Shown here: piece after piece, positions 1 to 8,765 of the stretch
Position numbering within the stretch: position 1 is the first letter of the stretch
Layout: each line of letters opens with the position of its first letter
NCBI GenBank assembly: GCA_019313905.1
Contig: JAFDAI010000004.1
Location: forward strand, 1-64,000
DNA from: Deltaproteobacteria bacterium
Lineage (GTDB): Bacteria; Desulfobacterota; Syntrophia; Syntrophales; UBA2210
Direction of reading: 5' to 3'
DNA: 64,000 nt
Notes under the pieces: model-generated
Database searches by the model: none
Seen by the model: the letters and a program-made list of their open reading frames with translations, nothing else
What the model was told of the DNA's origin: nothing
Made by a program: the position numbers and the translations under genes

Positions 1-84
1 ATATTCTACAACAGGATCAGGAGGCATTCATATTTGGGATATGTTTCTCCTGTTGACTTTGGCAGGCTGTCTATGGCAGCTTAA
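1..84 (+). CDS. IS3-family transposase (OrfB), C-terminal end, cut by window edge
   Basis: Reading frame 1 is open from base 1 to a TAA at 82-84. It encodes a tail containing FYNRIRRHSYLGYVSPVDF, which matches the well-known end of IS3/IS150-type OrfB transposases (Y-N-x-x-R-x-H-S-x-L-G-Y-x-S-P). In that family this lies just downstream of the DDE catalytic core of the integrase-like domain. Only the last 27 codons are in the window, so whether the transposase is intact cannot be judged. The stop codon is followed within a few bases by a plausible IS terminal repeat. Confidence 0.85.
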   Translation: MFYNRIRRHSYLGYVSPVDFGRLSMAA

Positions 85-89
85 CTGGG

Positions 90-114
90 TGTCTGTTATT
101 TCGGGGGAAGATCA
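90..114. mobile_element. Right terminal inverted repeat of the IS3-family element
   Basis: Read on the minus strand the segment begins TGATCTTCCCCCGAAATAAC and continues to ACACC. This form (TGA, a C-rich run, then ACACC) is typical of IS3-family ends. It starts 6 bases after the transposase stop, as expected. The outer boundary is placed at the TCA ending at 114; a 3-4 bp target duplication cannot be tested because the left end lies outside the window. Confidence 0.65.
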
Positions 115-1055
115 GGTATTTTCGGTGCATTGGAAAAAATACTCGAATTATCGAATACGCCAAAACGGATTCTTATAAAATCATAGATTTCTTTTGGGAT
201 GTCTATGTTACAGCAACTTTCTATTCCCTCGAATCCCGGGGATGAGTTGGCTTCGCATATCTTGTAATGATCTCCGGCAAACAGCAGATCTATTCCCGCC
301 ATGTCCAGTTTCAGTATCTGAGAGGTTTGTGTGGCCAGCCATTCGATCTCAGGGGTGATCTCGTGCTGTTTGACAGTGCCTCCGCGGGAAAAGCTGGCCT
401 TGAAGCTGCCATCCGATACGCTTCTCTCCATACAGGCAATCGCCCGCCCGCCTATGGTTATAACTCTTAGATCACGTCCCATCGTTGATTCGATAAATTC
501 CTGAAGGATAATATTGGTTGTGCTGTCCGATGCCTCTATCAGCTGCATCAGATCTTCAAAACTGGTTTCCGATTCAGACAGAAATACGCCGAAGCCCTGA
601 GAACCGGAGAGGGTTTTGACAACAACGGGGAATCCTATATGTTCACGGACCTTTTCAATATCAACAGGAAACTTTGCAAGCATTGTTTTGGGAATGGGCA
701 GGTTGTTTTCGGCCAGGATCTGGTGTGTGTACAATTTGTCCTTGACGACCTCTATGCTGTGTGACGGGCTGAAAGAGTACACACCCAGCCGTTCCAGGTG
801 TCTTATTATAGCCAGCGCGAAATATGTTGTACCTGCGCCCATCCTCGGTAACAGAAAATCCGGTAATGACACGGGTTCACCATCGAGCAGGATACTCTCG
901 CGGTTTTCTCCGGAGACGATCAGATCAAATTGTTCCGGCTGTATAACAGTAATCTCGATATTATTTTCTCCGGCGACCTCTATCATGCGATTTATTTCGT
1001 ATGTTTCAGGCTTCAATCTGTTCGCAGAATCCTCGTATAATATCCAGCCTTTCAT
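96..1055 (-). CDS. ATP-grasp ligase of the RimK (alpha-L-glutamate ligase) type, 3' end rewritten by an IS
   Basis: About 319 residues. ATP-grasp hallmarks are visible: a linker motif around VVKDKLYTHQIL, the nucleotide-binding segment VVVKTLSGSQGFGVF, a glycine-rich RDLRVITIGGRAIA strand and the metal-binding end LLFAGDHYKICEANSSPGF. RimK-type enzymes join glutamate or another amino acid to a carboxyl group of a protein or small molecule; the substrate here is unknown. The start at 1055 is chosen because GGGAGG lies 9 bases upstream; an upstream in-frame start at 1103 lacks such a site. The last residues (D-L-P-P-K and stop) are read from the inverted repeat of the adjacent IS3-type element, so the original C-terminus has been replaced. 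The catalytic core appears complete, so the protein may still work. Confidence 0.8.
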   Translation of the reverse strand: MKGWILYEDSANRLKPETYEINRMIEVAGENNIEITVIQPEQFDLIVSGENRESILLDGEPVSLPDFLLPRMGAGTTYFALAIIRHLERLGVYSFSPSHSIEVVKDKLYTHQILAENNLPIPKTMLAKFPVDIEKVREHIGFPVVVKTLSGSQGFGVFLSESETSFEDLMQLIEASDSTTNIILQEFIESTMGRDLRVITIGGRAIACMERSVSDGSFKASFSRGGTVKQHEITPEIEWLATQTSQILKLDMAGIDLLFAGDHYKICEANSSPGFEGIESCCNIDIPKEIYDFIRIRFGVFDNSSIFSNAPKIPDLPPK

Positions 1056-1256
1056 CGGTACAACCTCCCGCGTCCTTATTCTTATAATAGTCTGTTTTGT
1101 CACGGGGAAAATATATGAGAACTCTTCCTTTATGTCAATTGAGAAAAAGATTGTTGCGTGTGGGCACTTTTGACAGAGTTAATCTATTGACAAAAATGGA
1201 AGTTTGGGTCACAAATAGAACAATCTGTGGCCATATAGGTTTTTGGAGAGTATGAA

Positions 1257-3254
1257 ATGGAGCAATTCAACATCGTTACAGATTTCAGACCTAAGGGGGA
1301 TCAGCCCCGGGCAATAGCAGGGCTTATAGAGGGTGTTGAGAAAGGATTGGGACACCAGGTACTTCTCGGGGTTACCGGTTCCGGGAAGACCTTTACCATC
1401 GCAAATGTTATTGAGGCGGCGCAGAGGCCCTCTCTTGTTATCGCTCACAATAAGACACTGGCGGCGCAACTCTATAATGAGTTCAAGATACTCTTTCCGC
1501 AGAATGCCGTGGAGTACTTTGTCAGTTACTATGACTATTACCAGCCCGAAGCCTATATGCCGAGTACTGACACATATATTGAGAAAGATTCCTCCATAAA
1601 CGACAGGATAGACAAGATGCGCCATTCGGCCACCCGCTCGCTGCTGGAGAGGAGGGATGTGATTGTTGTGGCCAGCGTGTCATGCATCTATGGGATAGGC
1701 GCGCCGGACAAGTATGCCGGCATGCAGATACTCCTAGAAAAAGATATGGAAATCGGGAGAGATCACCTTCTCAGTAAACTGGTGGAGATACAGTATGAAC
1801 GCAACGATATGGATTTTCATCGAGGCACCTTTCGCGTTCGTGGAGATGTGGTGGAAATATTCCCTTCATATGAAGAAGAACGGGCGATAAGGGTGGATTT
1901 TTTCGGAGATGTTATTGAATCCATATCCCTCGTGGATCCCCTCCGGGGGAAAAAGTTGAGCGGGCTTGGCAGGACAGCCATATACCCGTCAAGCCACTAT
2001 GTGACCACAAAAGACACTCTGGCGGGGGCCATTATCGCGATAAGGGACGAACTGGCATTGCGTCTTGACAGCCTGAGATCACAGGACAAACTTCTGGAGG
2101 CGCAGCGCCTTGAACAGAGAACGATGTTTGACCTGGAGATGATGGAGGAGATGGGATACTGCCAGGGGATAGAAAATTATTCCCGTCACCTCACAGGGCG
2201 CGCACCGGGAGAAGCAGCCCCCACGCTGATGGAATACCTGCCCAGTGACGCGCTTGTTATTATCGATGAGAGTCACGCCACTGTTCCACAGATAAACGCC
2301 ATGTACAGGGGGGATCGATCACGGAAGAGAACCCTTATAGAATATGGATTCAGGTTGCCCTCCGCCCTTGATAACAGGCCCCTTACCTTTAAGGAATTTG
2401 AGGCCTTTCCAAATCAAAGACTCTATATATCGGCTACCCCGGCAGATTATGAACTAAAAAAGTCGGAAGGGATCGTTGTGGAACAGATAATACGTCCCAC
2501 CGGACTTATAGACCCGGAAATTGTGATCAGACCGGTTGCCAACCAGGTGGATGATCTGTTTGGCGAAATCAACAGAAGGGCCGAACAGGGGGATCGCGTA
2601 CTTGTAACCACACTGACAAAAAGGATGGCGGAAAATCTTACTGAACACTATCACGATCTCGGGATGAAGGTGGCGTATCTTCACTCCGATATCAACACCC
2701 TTGAACGGGTTGCGATTATAAGGGACCTTCGGATGGGGAAGTATGATGCCCTTATCGGGATAAATCTGCTCAGAGAGGGGCTCGATATCCCGGAAGTTTC
2801 TCTTGTGGCCATTCTTGACGCGGACAAGGAGGGATTCCTGCGTTCCGAACGAGCGCTTATACAGACGAGCGGACGGACGGCGAGAAACATAAATGGCCAG
2901 GTCATAATGTACGCGGACAAGATCACAGGAGCCATTCAGGCATGTCTTGAAGAGACGAAGAGAAGACGGCAGATACAACAGCAATTTAATAAGGAGAACA
3001 ATATTACCCCGGAGTCTGTCAAAAAGGAGATAACCGACATTCTGGGCTCCGTCTATGAAGCGGATTATGTCACTGTCAGCGTCGATGAGAAGATGGAAGC
3101 GTATGTGTCCGGAGATGTTCCAGCTATGATAAAAAGACTGGAAGGGGAGATGAAACAGGCAGCCAAAAACCTCGAATTTGAAAAGGCGGCAAAGATCAGG
3201 GACGAGATCAGGGAACTGTCGCGGATAGAGACGGAGATCGGGTTGTGGGGATAA
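1257..3254 (+). CDS. uvrB: Excinuclease ABC subunit B
   Basis: 665 residues, the usual UvrB length. It is the helicase-like damage-verification subunit of nucleotide excision repair. Walker A is GVTGSGKTF near residue 38-46; the beta-hairpin region that clamps damaged DNA follows ([12 protein letters not shown]); a DEAD-type box IIDESH lies near the middle; helicase motif VI reads [11 protein letters not shown]-terminal UVR helix pair (about 622-657, [15 protein letters not shown]) binds UvrC. The ATG at 1257 is preceded by GGAGAG. Two TTGACA hexamers (1170-1175 and 1187-1192) lie upstream, but neither has a convincing -10 box. Its 3' end overlaps uvrC, which implies co-translation. Confidence 0.97.
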   Translation: MEQFNIVTDFRPKGDQPRAIAGLIEGVEKGLGHQVLLGVTGSGKTFTIANVIEAAQRPSLVIAHNKTLAAQLYNEFKILFPQNAVEYFVSYYDYYQPEAYMPSTDTYIEKDSSINDRIDKMRHSATRSLLERRDVIVVASVSCIYGIGAPDKYAGMQILLEKDMEIGRDHLLSKLVEIQYERNDMDFHRGTFRVRGDVVEIFPSYEEERAIRVDFFGDVIESISLVDPLRGKKLSGLGRTAIYPSSHYVTTKDTLAGAIIAIRDELALRLDSLRSQDKLLEAQRLEQRTMFDLEMMEEMGYCQGIENYSRHLTGRAPGEAAPTLMEYLPSDALVIIDESHATVPQINAMYRGDRSRKRTLIEYGFRLPSALDNRPLTFKEFEAFPNQRLYISATPADYELKKSEGIVVEQIIRPTGLIDPEIVIRPVANQVDDLFGEINRRAEQGDRVLVTTLTKRMAENLTEHYHDLGMKVAYLHSDINTLERVAIIRDLRMGKYDALIGINLLREGLDIPEVSLVAILDADKEGFLRSERALIQTSGRTARNINGQVIMYADKITGAIQACLEETKRRRQIQQQFNKENNITPESVKKEITDILGSVYEADYVTVSVDEKMEAYVSGDVPAMIKRLEGEMKQAAKNLEFEKAAKIRDEIRELSRIETEIGLWG

Positions 3255-5089
3255 AAGATGTGAACCTGCTGAAAGAGAAGATAAAAAATGCCCCCGGGCG
3301 TTCGGGTGTTTATCTCATGAAGGACGGAGATGACAGGATCATCTACGTCGGGAAGGCAAAGAATCTTCATGCCCGTGTGCGTTCATATTTCGGGGGAACG
3401 GATTCAAGAAGGATGGTGTCGTTTCTGCTTTCCAGAATAAATGATATAGAATTTATTGTAACAGAAACGGAAAAAGAGGCCCTGATCCTTGAAAACAACC
3501 TGATAAAAAAACACAGGCCCAGGTACAATATCAACCTGAGAGATGATAAAAATTTTTACAGCATAAGGATTGACACAAAGGAAAACTTTCCTCGCTTTCA
3601 ACTGGTGAGGCGCGTGAAAAAAGACGGAGCGAGATATTTCGGGCCCTATTCATCAAGTGCTTCAGTGAAGCAGATGTTTCGCTATCTGCATCGCATATTC
3701 CCCCTCCGGACATGCGGAGACCTGGAATTCAAAACAAGGGAGAGGCCCTGCATGGAGTTTCAGATAGAGAGGTGTCTCGCCCCCTGCTGCGGGTTTATTA
3801 CAGGCAGAGATTACCGGAAGATTGTGACGGAGGCGATCCTGTTTGTGGAGGGGCGCGGCGGGAGACTCATCCGGCAGCTCCGGTCGCGGATGGACAAGGT
3901 CGCTGAAGAGCTGGACTTTGAGGAGGCGACGCGGCTAAGAGACAAGATCAGCGCGATTGAGGCAACACTGGAAAAGCAGCGAATAGTGTCCACATCTTTC
4001 AAAGATCAGGATGTTTTCGGTCTTTACAGGGCAGGGGACAGGACTCAGGTATACACCATATATGTAAGAAGGGGGGCCGTCATCGGGCAGAGGAGATTTC
4101 CCCTTATGAAGACAAGGATGGAATCGTCCGAGGTCCTCTCATCTCTCCTGAAACAGTATTACAACAGGGGAGCAACAATTCCCGGGGAGATTATCGTTCC
4201 CGAATATATGGAAGATACAGGGGTCATCGAACAGTGGCTTACTGAAAAGAAGAATGGAAAAGTCTCTCTTATTCTTCCCCGGAGAGGGGACAAAAAAGCA
4301 CTCCTTGCCATGGCGCTGTCCAATGCCGAGAATGCGTTACGGGCAGAGGAAAAGCTGGAGACGGATAATGAGGGGGTACTTGAAGAGCTTATGAAAAAAC
4401 TCCTGCTGAAAAAGGTGCCACGCCGGATAGAATGTTTTGACATATCCAATATAGGTGGGAAATATGCCGTCGGTTCGCTGGTTTCTTTCAACAGAGGAGA
4501 TCCGGAAAAATCACGCTACAGGCGTTTCAGGATAAAGACGAAAGAAGATGCCGACGACTACGGGATGATGCGCGAGGTGTTGGAAAGGCGTTACAGAAGG
4601 AAAAAAAATATCCCCGATCTGATCGTTGTTGACGGTGGAAAGGGACAGCTTGGTGTCGCCCTTTCCGTACTTCGCGGGCTGGGGTTGGAAGAAGTGGACG
4701 CCATCGGACTTGCGAAAGAATCACGCATGCTCCCGGCAAGAGGGCTATCCTGGGTTTACAGGGACAGGGTATATTTACCGAACAGGAAAAATCCCCTTTA
4801 TCTTTCGAAGCATCCGCAGGCGCTCTTTCTCCTTCAGAGAGTGAGAGATGAGGCCCATCGTTTCGCGGTAACCTACCATCGCAAGGTTAAGGAAAAGGAG
4901 GATTTTCGTTCTGTGCTGGACAACATTCCCGGAATCGGCAAGGCCAGGAAGAATGCGTTGCTCACCCATTTTTTGGAAATGGATAAAATAGCGAGCGCCT
5001 CCCGTGAAAAACTTGAAGAGGTTCCTGGAATAGGGAAAGATGCCGCGTACAGAATCTTTGAATATTTTCATGCTCAAAGGGAGATTTGA
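3245..5089 (+). CDS. uvrC: Excinuclease ABC subunit C
   Basis: 614 residues. UvrC makes both incisions around a lesion after loading by UvrB. Domains in order: GIY-YIG nuclease at the N-terminus (GVYLMK ... IIYVGKA), a cysteine-rich patch, a UVR motif ([15 protein letters not shown]) that contacts UvrB, an RNase H-like second nuclease ([10 protein letters not shown] ... [11 protein letters not shown]), and tandem helix-hairpin-helix motifs ([26 protein letters not shown]) for DNA binding. The GTG at 3245 overlaps the last codons of uvrB; a second GTG at 3260 is an alternative. The overlap suggests translational coupling, which would keep the two subunits in step. Confidence 0.97.
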   Translation: MGIKDVNLLKEKIKNAPGRSGVYLMKDGDDRIIYVGKAKNLHARVRSYFGGTDSRRMVSFLLSRINDIEFIVTETEKEALILENNLIKKHRPRYNINLRDDKNFYSIRIDTKENFPRFQLVRRVKKDGARYFGPYSSSASVKQMFRYLHRIFPLRTCGDLEFKTRERPCMEFQIERCLAPCCGFITGRDYRKIVTEAILFVEGRGGRLIRQLRSRMDKVAEELDFEEATRLRDKISAIEATLEKQRIVSTSFKDQDVFGLYRAGDRTQVYTIYVRRGAVIGQRRFPLMKTRMESSEVLSSLLKQYYNRGATIPGEIIVPEYMEDTGVIEQWLTEKKNGKVSLILPRRGDKKALLAMALSNAENALRAEEKLETDNEGVLEELMKKLLLKKVPRRIECFDISNIGGKYAVGSLVSFNRGDPEKSRYRRFRIKTKEDADDYGMMREVLERRYRRKKNIPDLIVVDGGKGQLGVALSVLRGLGLEEVDAIGLAKESRMLPARGLSWVYRDRVYLPNRKNPLYLSKHPQALFLLQRVRDEAHRFAVTYHRKVKEKEDFRSVLDNIPGIGKARKNALLTHFLEMDKIASASREKLEEVPGIGKDAAYRIFEYFHAQREI

Positions 5090-5164
5090 TAGTTTCGTGA
5101 AGAATCAAAATTGGAATCAAATTGTCCCTGTGAATCTAAGCAGTTAATCAAAAAGGAGACAGGT

Positions 5165-5449
5165 ATGGCTGAAAAAAATGATCAGGCAAAGCAGGTACAG
5201 ATTAAAACCAGCGACGAAATGTCCAGGGGCAGGTACAGCAATAATATGCTTGTGACCCACAGTCCGGAAGAATTTGTCATTGACTGGCTTTTTAATTTTC
5301 CCGGAGGAACTCACCTGGTTTCAAGAATTGTTGTCTCGCTGGGTCACATGAAGAGAATTGTTGCCGCACTGGAAGACAATTTGAAAAAATACGAATCGAG
5401 TTTTGGAGAAATAAAATCTGTAGAATCCAGCGAGCAGAAATTTCATTAA
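5165..5449 (+). CDS. DUF3467 family protein
   Basis: 94 residues. The sequence (RYSNNMLVTHSPEEFVIDW, then FPGGTHLVSRIVVSLGHMKR and a C-terminal helix) is the DUF3467 pattern found widely in bacteria next to unrelated genes; its function is not established. No signal peptide or membrane segment. The start at 5165 is chosen because AAGGAG sits just upstream; the longer frame from 5111 lacks a ribosome site. It follows uvrC by about 75 bases and may share its transcript. Its end faces the RNase D-like gene on the other strand. Confidence 0.75.
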   Translation: MAEKNDQAKQVQIKTSDEMSRGRYSNNMLVTHSPEEFVIDWLFNFPGGTHLVSRIVVSLGHMKRIVAALEDNLKKYESSFGEIKSVESSEQKFH

Positions 5450-5503
5450 CAGCGGGGAAACTGTTGCATAAGACAGCCACACATGTTCCCCTGCCCCTGA
5501 TTT

Positions 5504-6382
5504 TTACGAAGCTGTTTTCATTGTCTTTCTGAGTATTTTTATAAGCTCAGGGCCAAAGGCCTTTGATTTTGCGGCTGATATTATGCCGGTTTCACTCAAC
5601 GACTCAATGGCCTGGCCGTTTCTCCTTGACATGTCCATAATGTTCCGGTCGGAGAGGACAAGAAAAGCGGCTGTATTGGTCCTTTTTGCCGTTTCAAACC
5701 GCCAGCGGTAGAGGGTTTTCAGCCGATGCCTCTGAAAATCCTCTAAATCGTCGTACCCGTCAATTCTTGAAACGCCCTCCGGATGAAAGGTTTTTTCACT
5801 CCACCTTACACCTGCCATTTTCTCAAAGATGATCCCGGCCTCTTCTTCCAGTCTATAGCGTGTCAGGCTTTCTTTGAGGCAGGAGTACAGACCTGTCAGA
5901 TAACAGGTATCAAGTGCCGCGTAATCCAGTTGTTCATTTGTCAAGGGACGTATATCCCATCTCGACCGTTGGATCTTTTTTGTCTTCTTCAGTGTCACCC
6001 CCAGATATTCCCGGACGATTGATGTAAGAGAAAGGGCCGTGTTCCCCAGAATGGAAGCCGCCCTGTAGGTATCGAAGATATTTTTGAACCTGAAGCCATA
6101 ATCCCGGTTCAGTAGGCGGATGTCATTGTCACATGCGTGGATAATTTTGATGGTTGCGACATCTGCGAAGACATCTCCCAGAAAAAAGATATCCATATCC
6201 AGAAGCGGATCAAAGATATATGCGCGAGATTCCGTGCGTATCTGTATCAGGCACAGTTTTTCCCGGAAATACCTGAATGAATCATATTCGGTATCTATTC
6301 CTATATGCCGCGCGCTGAGTATGTCGCTCCGTGCCGATTCGAGCTTTTGCTGGTTATCTACGAGCGTCCAGCTGTTGTCCAT
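5504..6382 (-). CDS. Ribonuclease D-like 3'-5' exonuclease with HRDC domain
   Basis: About 292 residues. The DEDDy exonuclease core is visible: Exo I IGIDTEYDSF, Exo II around HACDNDIRLL and Exo III YAALDTCYLTGLY. A single HRDC-like helical domain follows (about residues 200-280), giving the short RNase D architecture rather than the longer one with two HRDC domains. The expected role is trimming the 3' ends of tRNA precursors and other structured RNAs. The start at 6382 has AGGAG 8 bases upstream; the frame extends further to 6451 without a site. Divergent from dusB. Confidence 0.85.
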   Translation of the reverse strand: MDNSWTLVDNQQKLESARSDILSARHIGIDTEYDSFRYFREKLCLIQIRTESRAYIFDPLLDMDIFFLGDVFADVATIKIIHACDNDIRLLNRDYGFRFKNIFDTYRAASILGNTALSLTSIVREYLGVTLKKTKKIQRSRWDIRPLTNEQLDYAALDTCYLTGLYSCLKESLTRYRLEEEAGIIFEKMAGVRWSEKTFHPEGVSRIDGYDDLEDFQRHRLKTLYRWRFETAKRTNTAAFLVLSDRNIMDMSRRNGQAIESLSETGIISAAKSKAFGPELIKILRKTMKTAS

Positions 6383-6553
6383 AGGGGATCTCCTGCTATC
6401 GATTTCTTTTCTGTGGACAGGTATATCCAAATTGCTGCGCACTGATATCATATTTTTCCGGCTGGGGGAAGCTTTGCGTGAGGATCAGAGTGCGTTAACA
6501 CATCGGATAACAAAAGCCGATATAACTTTGATAATCTGCGCTCGTTAAAAAAC

Positions 6554-6582
6554 TTGATTGGAAGGTCTCGTGATTGTATATT
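6554..6582 (+). promoter_or_regulatory. Putative sigma-70 promoter for dusB
   Basis: TTGATT (6554-6559), a 17-base spacer, then TATATT (6577-6582). The spacing and -10 are near consensus. It would give a leader of roughly 220 bases before dusB at 6812. Confidence 0.45.
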
Positions 6583-6606
6583 GTAAAAAGCAGGGTAACA
6601 TTTTAT

Positions 6607-6632
6607 CACGACTTGTTACGAGTGCATCAATT
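6607..6632. repeat. Half-copy of the GTAAAAAGTC repeat family (right end only)
   Basis: CACGACTTGTTACGAGTGCATCAA resembles the right end of the complete copies elsewhere in the window (GACTTTTTACGAGTGCATCAA type). No partner arm was found nearby. Confidence 0.5.
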
Positions 6633-6811
6633 TCGACGGGCAGATATTCTCAGTTACACATACAAAAGGGTTTTCATAAGGTGTGCTGTGACGACAGATC
6701 TGACGAATGTGCTGCATGCCTTGCGGCAAAAGAAATCGAAAGGCCATGCGCGAAAAACCTCATGCACTGTTTGATGGGGGTCTCCCTGTCCGGTTATCAC
6801 AGAGAAATCAT

Positions 6812-7816
6812 ATGCTTTCCAAAATGAATATAGGTAGTTTATCCCTTAGAAATAATATCTTTCTGGCGCCGATGGCCGGCATTACCGACCTGCCATTTCG
6901 GGTGTTGACAAGAACCTTCGGCAGTTCTCTCTGTTTTACTGAAATGGTAAGCGCAAACGGTCTGGTCAGAAGGACTCATAAGAGTTACGAATATCTCAAA
7001 TCGTCCCCGGACGACAGCCCCCTCGGTGTGCAGATATTCGGGTCCGATCCGGACATACTTCGCGAAGCGGCCGGGATTGTGACCGAGCTGGGAGCCGACC
7101 TCATAGACATCAATGCTGGATGTCCGGTAAAAAAGGTGTTGAAGACAGGGGCGGGCGCCGCCCTGATGCGGGATCCCGCGAAATTCGAGGCTATTGTAAA
7201 GAGCGTCAGGGGAGCCACTCATCTGCCACTTACAGTGAAGATACGCTCCGGATGGGGGAATGACGAACTAAACGCTATTGAGATTGCCGGAATAGCAGAG
7301 GATTGCGGTGCGGATGCTCTGTCGCTGCACCCGCGGACGGTAAGGCAGGGATTTAGCGGAATAGCTGACTGGAATCTGATTGGCCTGGCAAAAAAAAGCA
7401 TAGGCATTCCCGTTATAGGAAGTGGCGACATCAGGAAATCTGAAGACGTCCTTGAAATGATAGAAAAAACCGGTTGTGACGGGGTGATGGTGGGAAGGGG
7501 TGCCCTTGGAAACCCTTGGATATTCAAGGCAATAACAGCTTTCATATCGAATGGAACTACTCCCGACCCGCCTTCTCCAATAGAAAGGGAAGCAGTAATA
7601 CTTCAGCATCTTGAGATGAATATAAGTCTGTATGGTAAAGAAATGGGGGTAAAAAATTTTCGTAAACACCTTCTGTGGTATACTAAAGGGTTGAAGGGGG
7701 GAAGCAAATTCAGAAAAGCCGCCATTTTGGTAAACGAGATGAACGAACTGCTTGAGATGGTCCACGAATACCTGCAGCCCTTGTCAAACGGGACATCTGG
7801 TGCCGAAAAATTGTAA
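6812..7816 (+). CDS. dusB: tRNA-dihydrouridine synthase, DusB type
   Basis: 334 residues. It reduces specific uridines in the tRNA D-loop using FMN and NADPH. The TIM-barrel signature is clear: FLAPMAGITDLPFR at the start, the catalytic cysteine in INAGCPVKKV, KIRSGWG, HPRTVRQGFSG, the phosphate-binding IGSGDI and VGRGALGNPWIF, and a C-terminal helical RNA-binding domain (NFRKHLLWYTKGLKG). The ATG at 6812 or 6824 matches the family N-terminus; upstream in-frame starts from 6707 add 35 residues without homology. Confidence 0.93.
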   Translation: MLSKMNIGSLSLRNNIFLAPMAGITDLPFRVLTRTFGSSLCFTEMVSANGLVRRTHKSYEYLKSSPDDSPLGVQIFGSDPDILREAAGIVTELGADLIDINAGCPVKKVLKTGAGAALMRDPAKFEAIVKSVRGATHLPLTVKIRSGWGNDELNAIEIAGIAEDCGADALSLHPRTVRQGFSGIADWNLIGLAKKSIGIPVIGSGDIRKSEDVLEMIEKTGCDGVMVGRGALGNPWIFKAITAFISNGTTPDPPSPIEREAVILQHLEMNISLYGKEMGVKNFRKHLLWYTKGLKGGSKFRKAAILVNEMNELLEMVHEYLQPLSNGTSGAEKL

Positions 7817-7830
7817 CCTGGGGTCGCGAT

Positions 7831-7855
7831 CCCGATTTGATAAATCCAGATCGGG
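7831..7855. other. Hairpin downstream of dusB
   Basis: CCCGATTTG, a 7-base loop, then CAGATCGGG form a 9-bp stem with one wobble. No T-run follows on the plus strand, so it is not a textbook terminator. Confidence 0.35.
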
Positions 7856-7918
7856 TCATATTCCCGGGAATCCAGACTTCAAAAAAATCGAAGGTTTCGC
7901 CCATTTGCCAATTACATC

Positions 7919-7947
7919 TTGACAAATACTTTAAATTGTGGTGAAAA
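7919..7947 (+). promoter_or_regulatory. Possible promoter for rpmH-rnpA
   Basis: A perfect TTGACA (7919-7924) lies 58 bases before rpmH. With 17-base spacing the -10 position is TGAAAA, which is weak, so only the -35 is convincing. Confidence 0.3.
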
Positions 7948-7982
7948 GGACAGCTTACATATATTGAGAGAGGCTTTTACTG

Positions 7983-8120
7983 ATGAAAAAGAATTTAACC
8001 CATTTAAGTAACATCAAAAGAAAAAGAACACACGGCTTTCGAGCCCGAATGGCAACGCGGTGGGGCAGGCAAATACTGAACAGAAGAAGGGCAAGGGGAA
8101 GAAAAAGGCTTGCCGTTTAA
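7983..8120 (+). CDS. rpmH: 50S ribosomal protein L34
   Basis: 45 residues, the normal L34 length. The conserved core [17 protein letters not shown] is followed by the basic tail [13 protein letters not shown]34 is a small, very basic large-subunit protein. It is read directly from the ATG at 7983 to the TAA at 8118-8120. It begins the conserved rpmH-rnpA-yidD-yidC-jag-mnmE run. dnaA, often upstream of rpmH in other bacteria, is absent; dusB lies there instead. Confidence 0.96.
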   Translation: MKKNLTHLSNIKRKRTHGFRARMATRWGRQILNRRRARGRKRLAV

Positions 8121-8183
8121 CTCTGTATTGATGGCATCGGATCATAGAACGCCACGTAGCGTTTGGGGTGTACCCCGAATCAA

Positions 8184-8522
8184 ATGGAAAAGCAATCCTT
8201 CGGAAAAAAGGAACGGGTACGCAAGAGGAAAAACTACTTAAACATATATCAAAGGGGGACCCGGGTTCACTCAAGCAATTTCACTGTTATATTGAACCCA
8301 AATCCATCAGGGGAAAAAAGGCTTGGAGTAACGGTCAGCAAAAAGGTGGGAAACGCGGTAAAGAGAAACAGGATCAAACGCCTTTTAAGAGAGTTTTTCA
8401 GATTAAACAAAGACAGACTGCCTGATTCAAGAGACGTGGTAATAATAGCGAAAAAGGATGTGTCTTCGCTTAAATACCAGGATGTATATCTGGAATTAGC
8501 CGATCTCTTTAAAAAAAAGTAG
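8184..8522 (+). CDS. rnpA: Ribonuclease P protein component
   Basis: 112 residues. This basic protein partners with RNase P RNA to remove 5' leaders from pre-tRNAs. The family signature [14 protein letters not shown] is intact, preceded by the [13 protein letters not shown] strand. The ATG at 8184 matches family length; the frame opens at a TTG at 8163. It starts 63 bases after rpmH and ends 5 bases before yidD, so all are probably one transcript. Confidence 0.94.
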   Translation: MEKQSFGKKERVRKRKNYLNIYQRGTRVHSSNFTVILNPNPSGEKRLGVTVSKKVGNAVKRNRIKRLLREFFRLNKDRLPDSRDVVIIAKKDVSSLKYQDVYLELADLFKKK

Positions 8523-8527
8523 CGCCC

Positions 8528-8746
8528 ATGCGGATTCTAAAAAAGATTTTAGTTTTTTTCATAAGGTTTTACCAGATAGTTATCTCTCCCTGTTTCCCTC
8601 AGAGTTGCCGTTTTTCTCCTACATGCTCTGAATATGCCATAACAGCTATTGAGCGCCATGGACCTTTCAGGGGAGCCCTCCTTGGTTTGCTGCGCATACT
8701 CAGGTGCAATCCCTTCAATCCGGGTGGATACGATCCAGTAAAATAG
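8528..8746 (+). CDS. yidD: Membrane protein insertion efficiency factor YidD
   Basis: 72 residues. The YidD pattern is complete: an N-terminal amphipathic/hydrophobic helix ([10 protein letters not shown]), the cysteine-containing [12 protein letters not shown], and [13 protein letters not shown] at the end. It is a small inner-membrane-associated protein thought to help YidC-dependent insertion. It sits between rnpA and yidC, the usual position. Confidence 0.94.
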   Translation: MRILKKILVFFIRFYQIVISPCFPQSCRFSPTCSEYAITAIERHGPFRGALLGLLRILRCNPFNPGGYDPVK

Positions 8747-8765
8747 TTAATCATGGAGGTCTTTA

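Larger units (their letters stand above)
6383..6811. other. Gene-free interval between the RNase D-like gene and dusB
   Basis: 429 bases with no convincing gene. It contains one good sigma-70-like promoter pointing toward dusB and a half-copy of the GTAAAAAGTC repeat. The short open frames here have no recognisable protein character. Confidence 0.6.

Noticed and set aside
6558-6827. 89-codon plus-strand frame before dusB
   Set aside because: It lies over a promoter and a half-repeat, has no ribosome site and shows no family resemblance.
7817-7982. Replication origin near rpmH
   Set aside because: No DnaA-box cluster (TTATCCACA type) and no dnaA or dnaN gene; only a hairpin and a weak promoter are seen.
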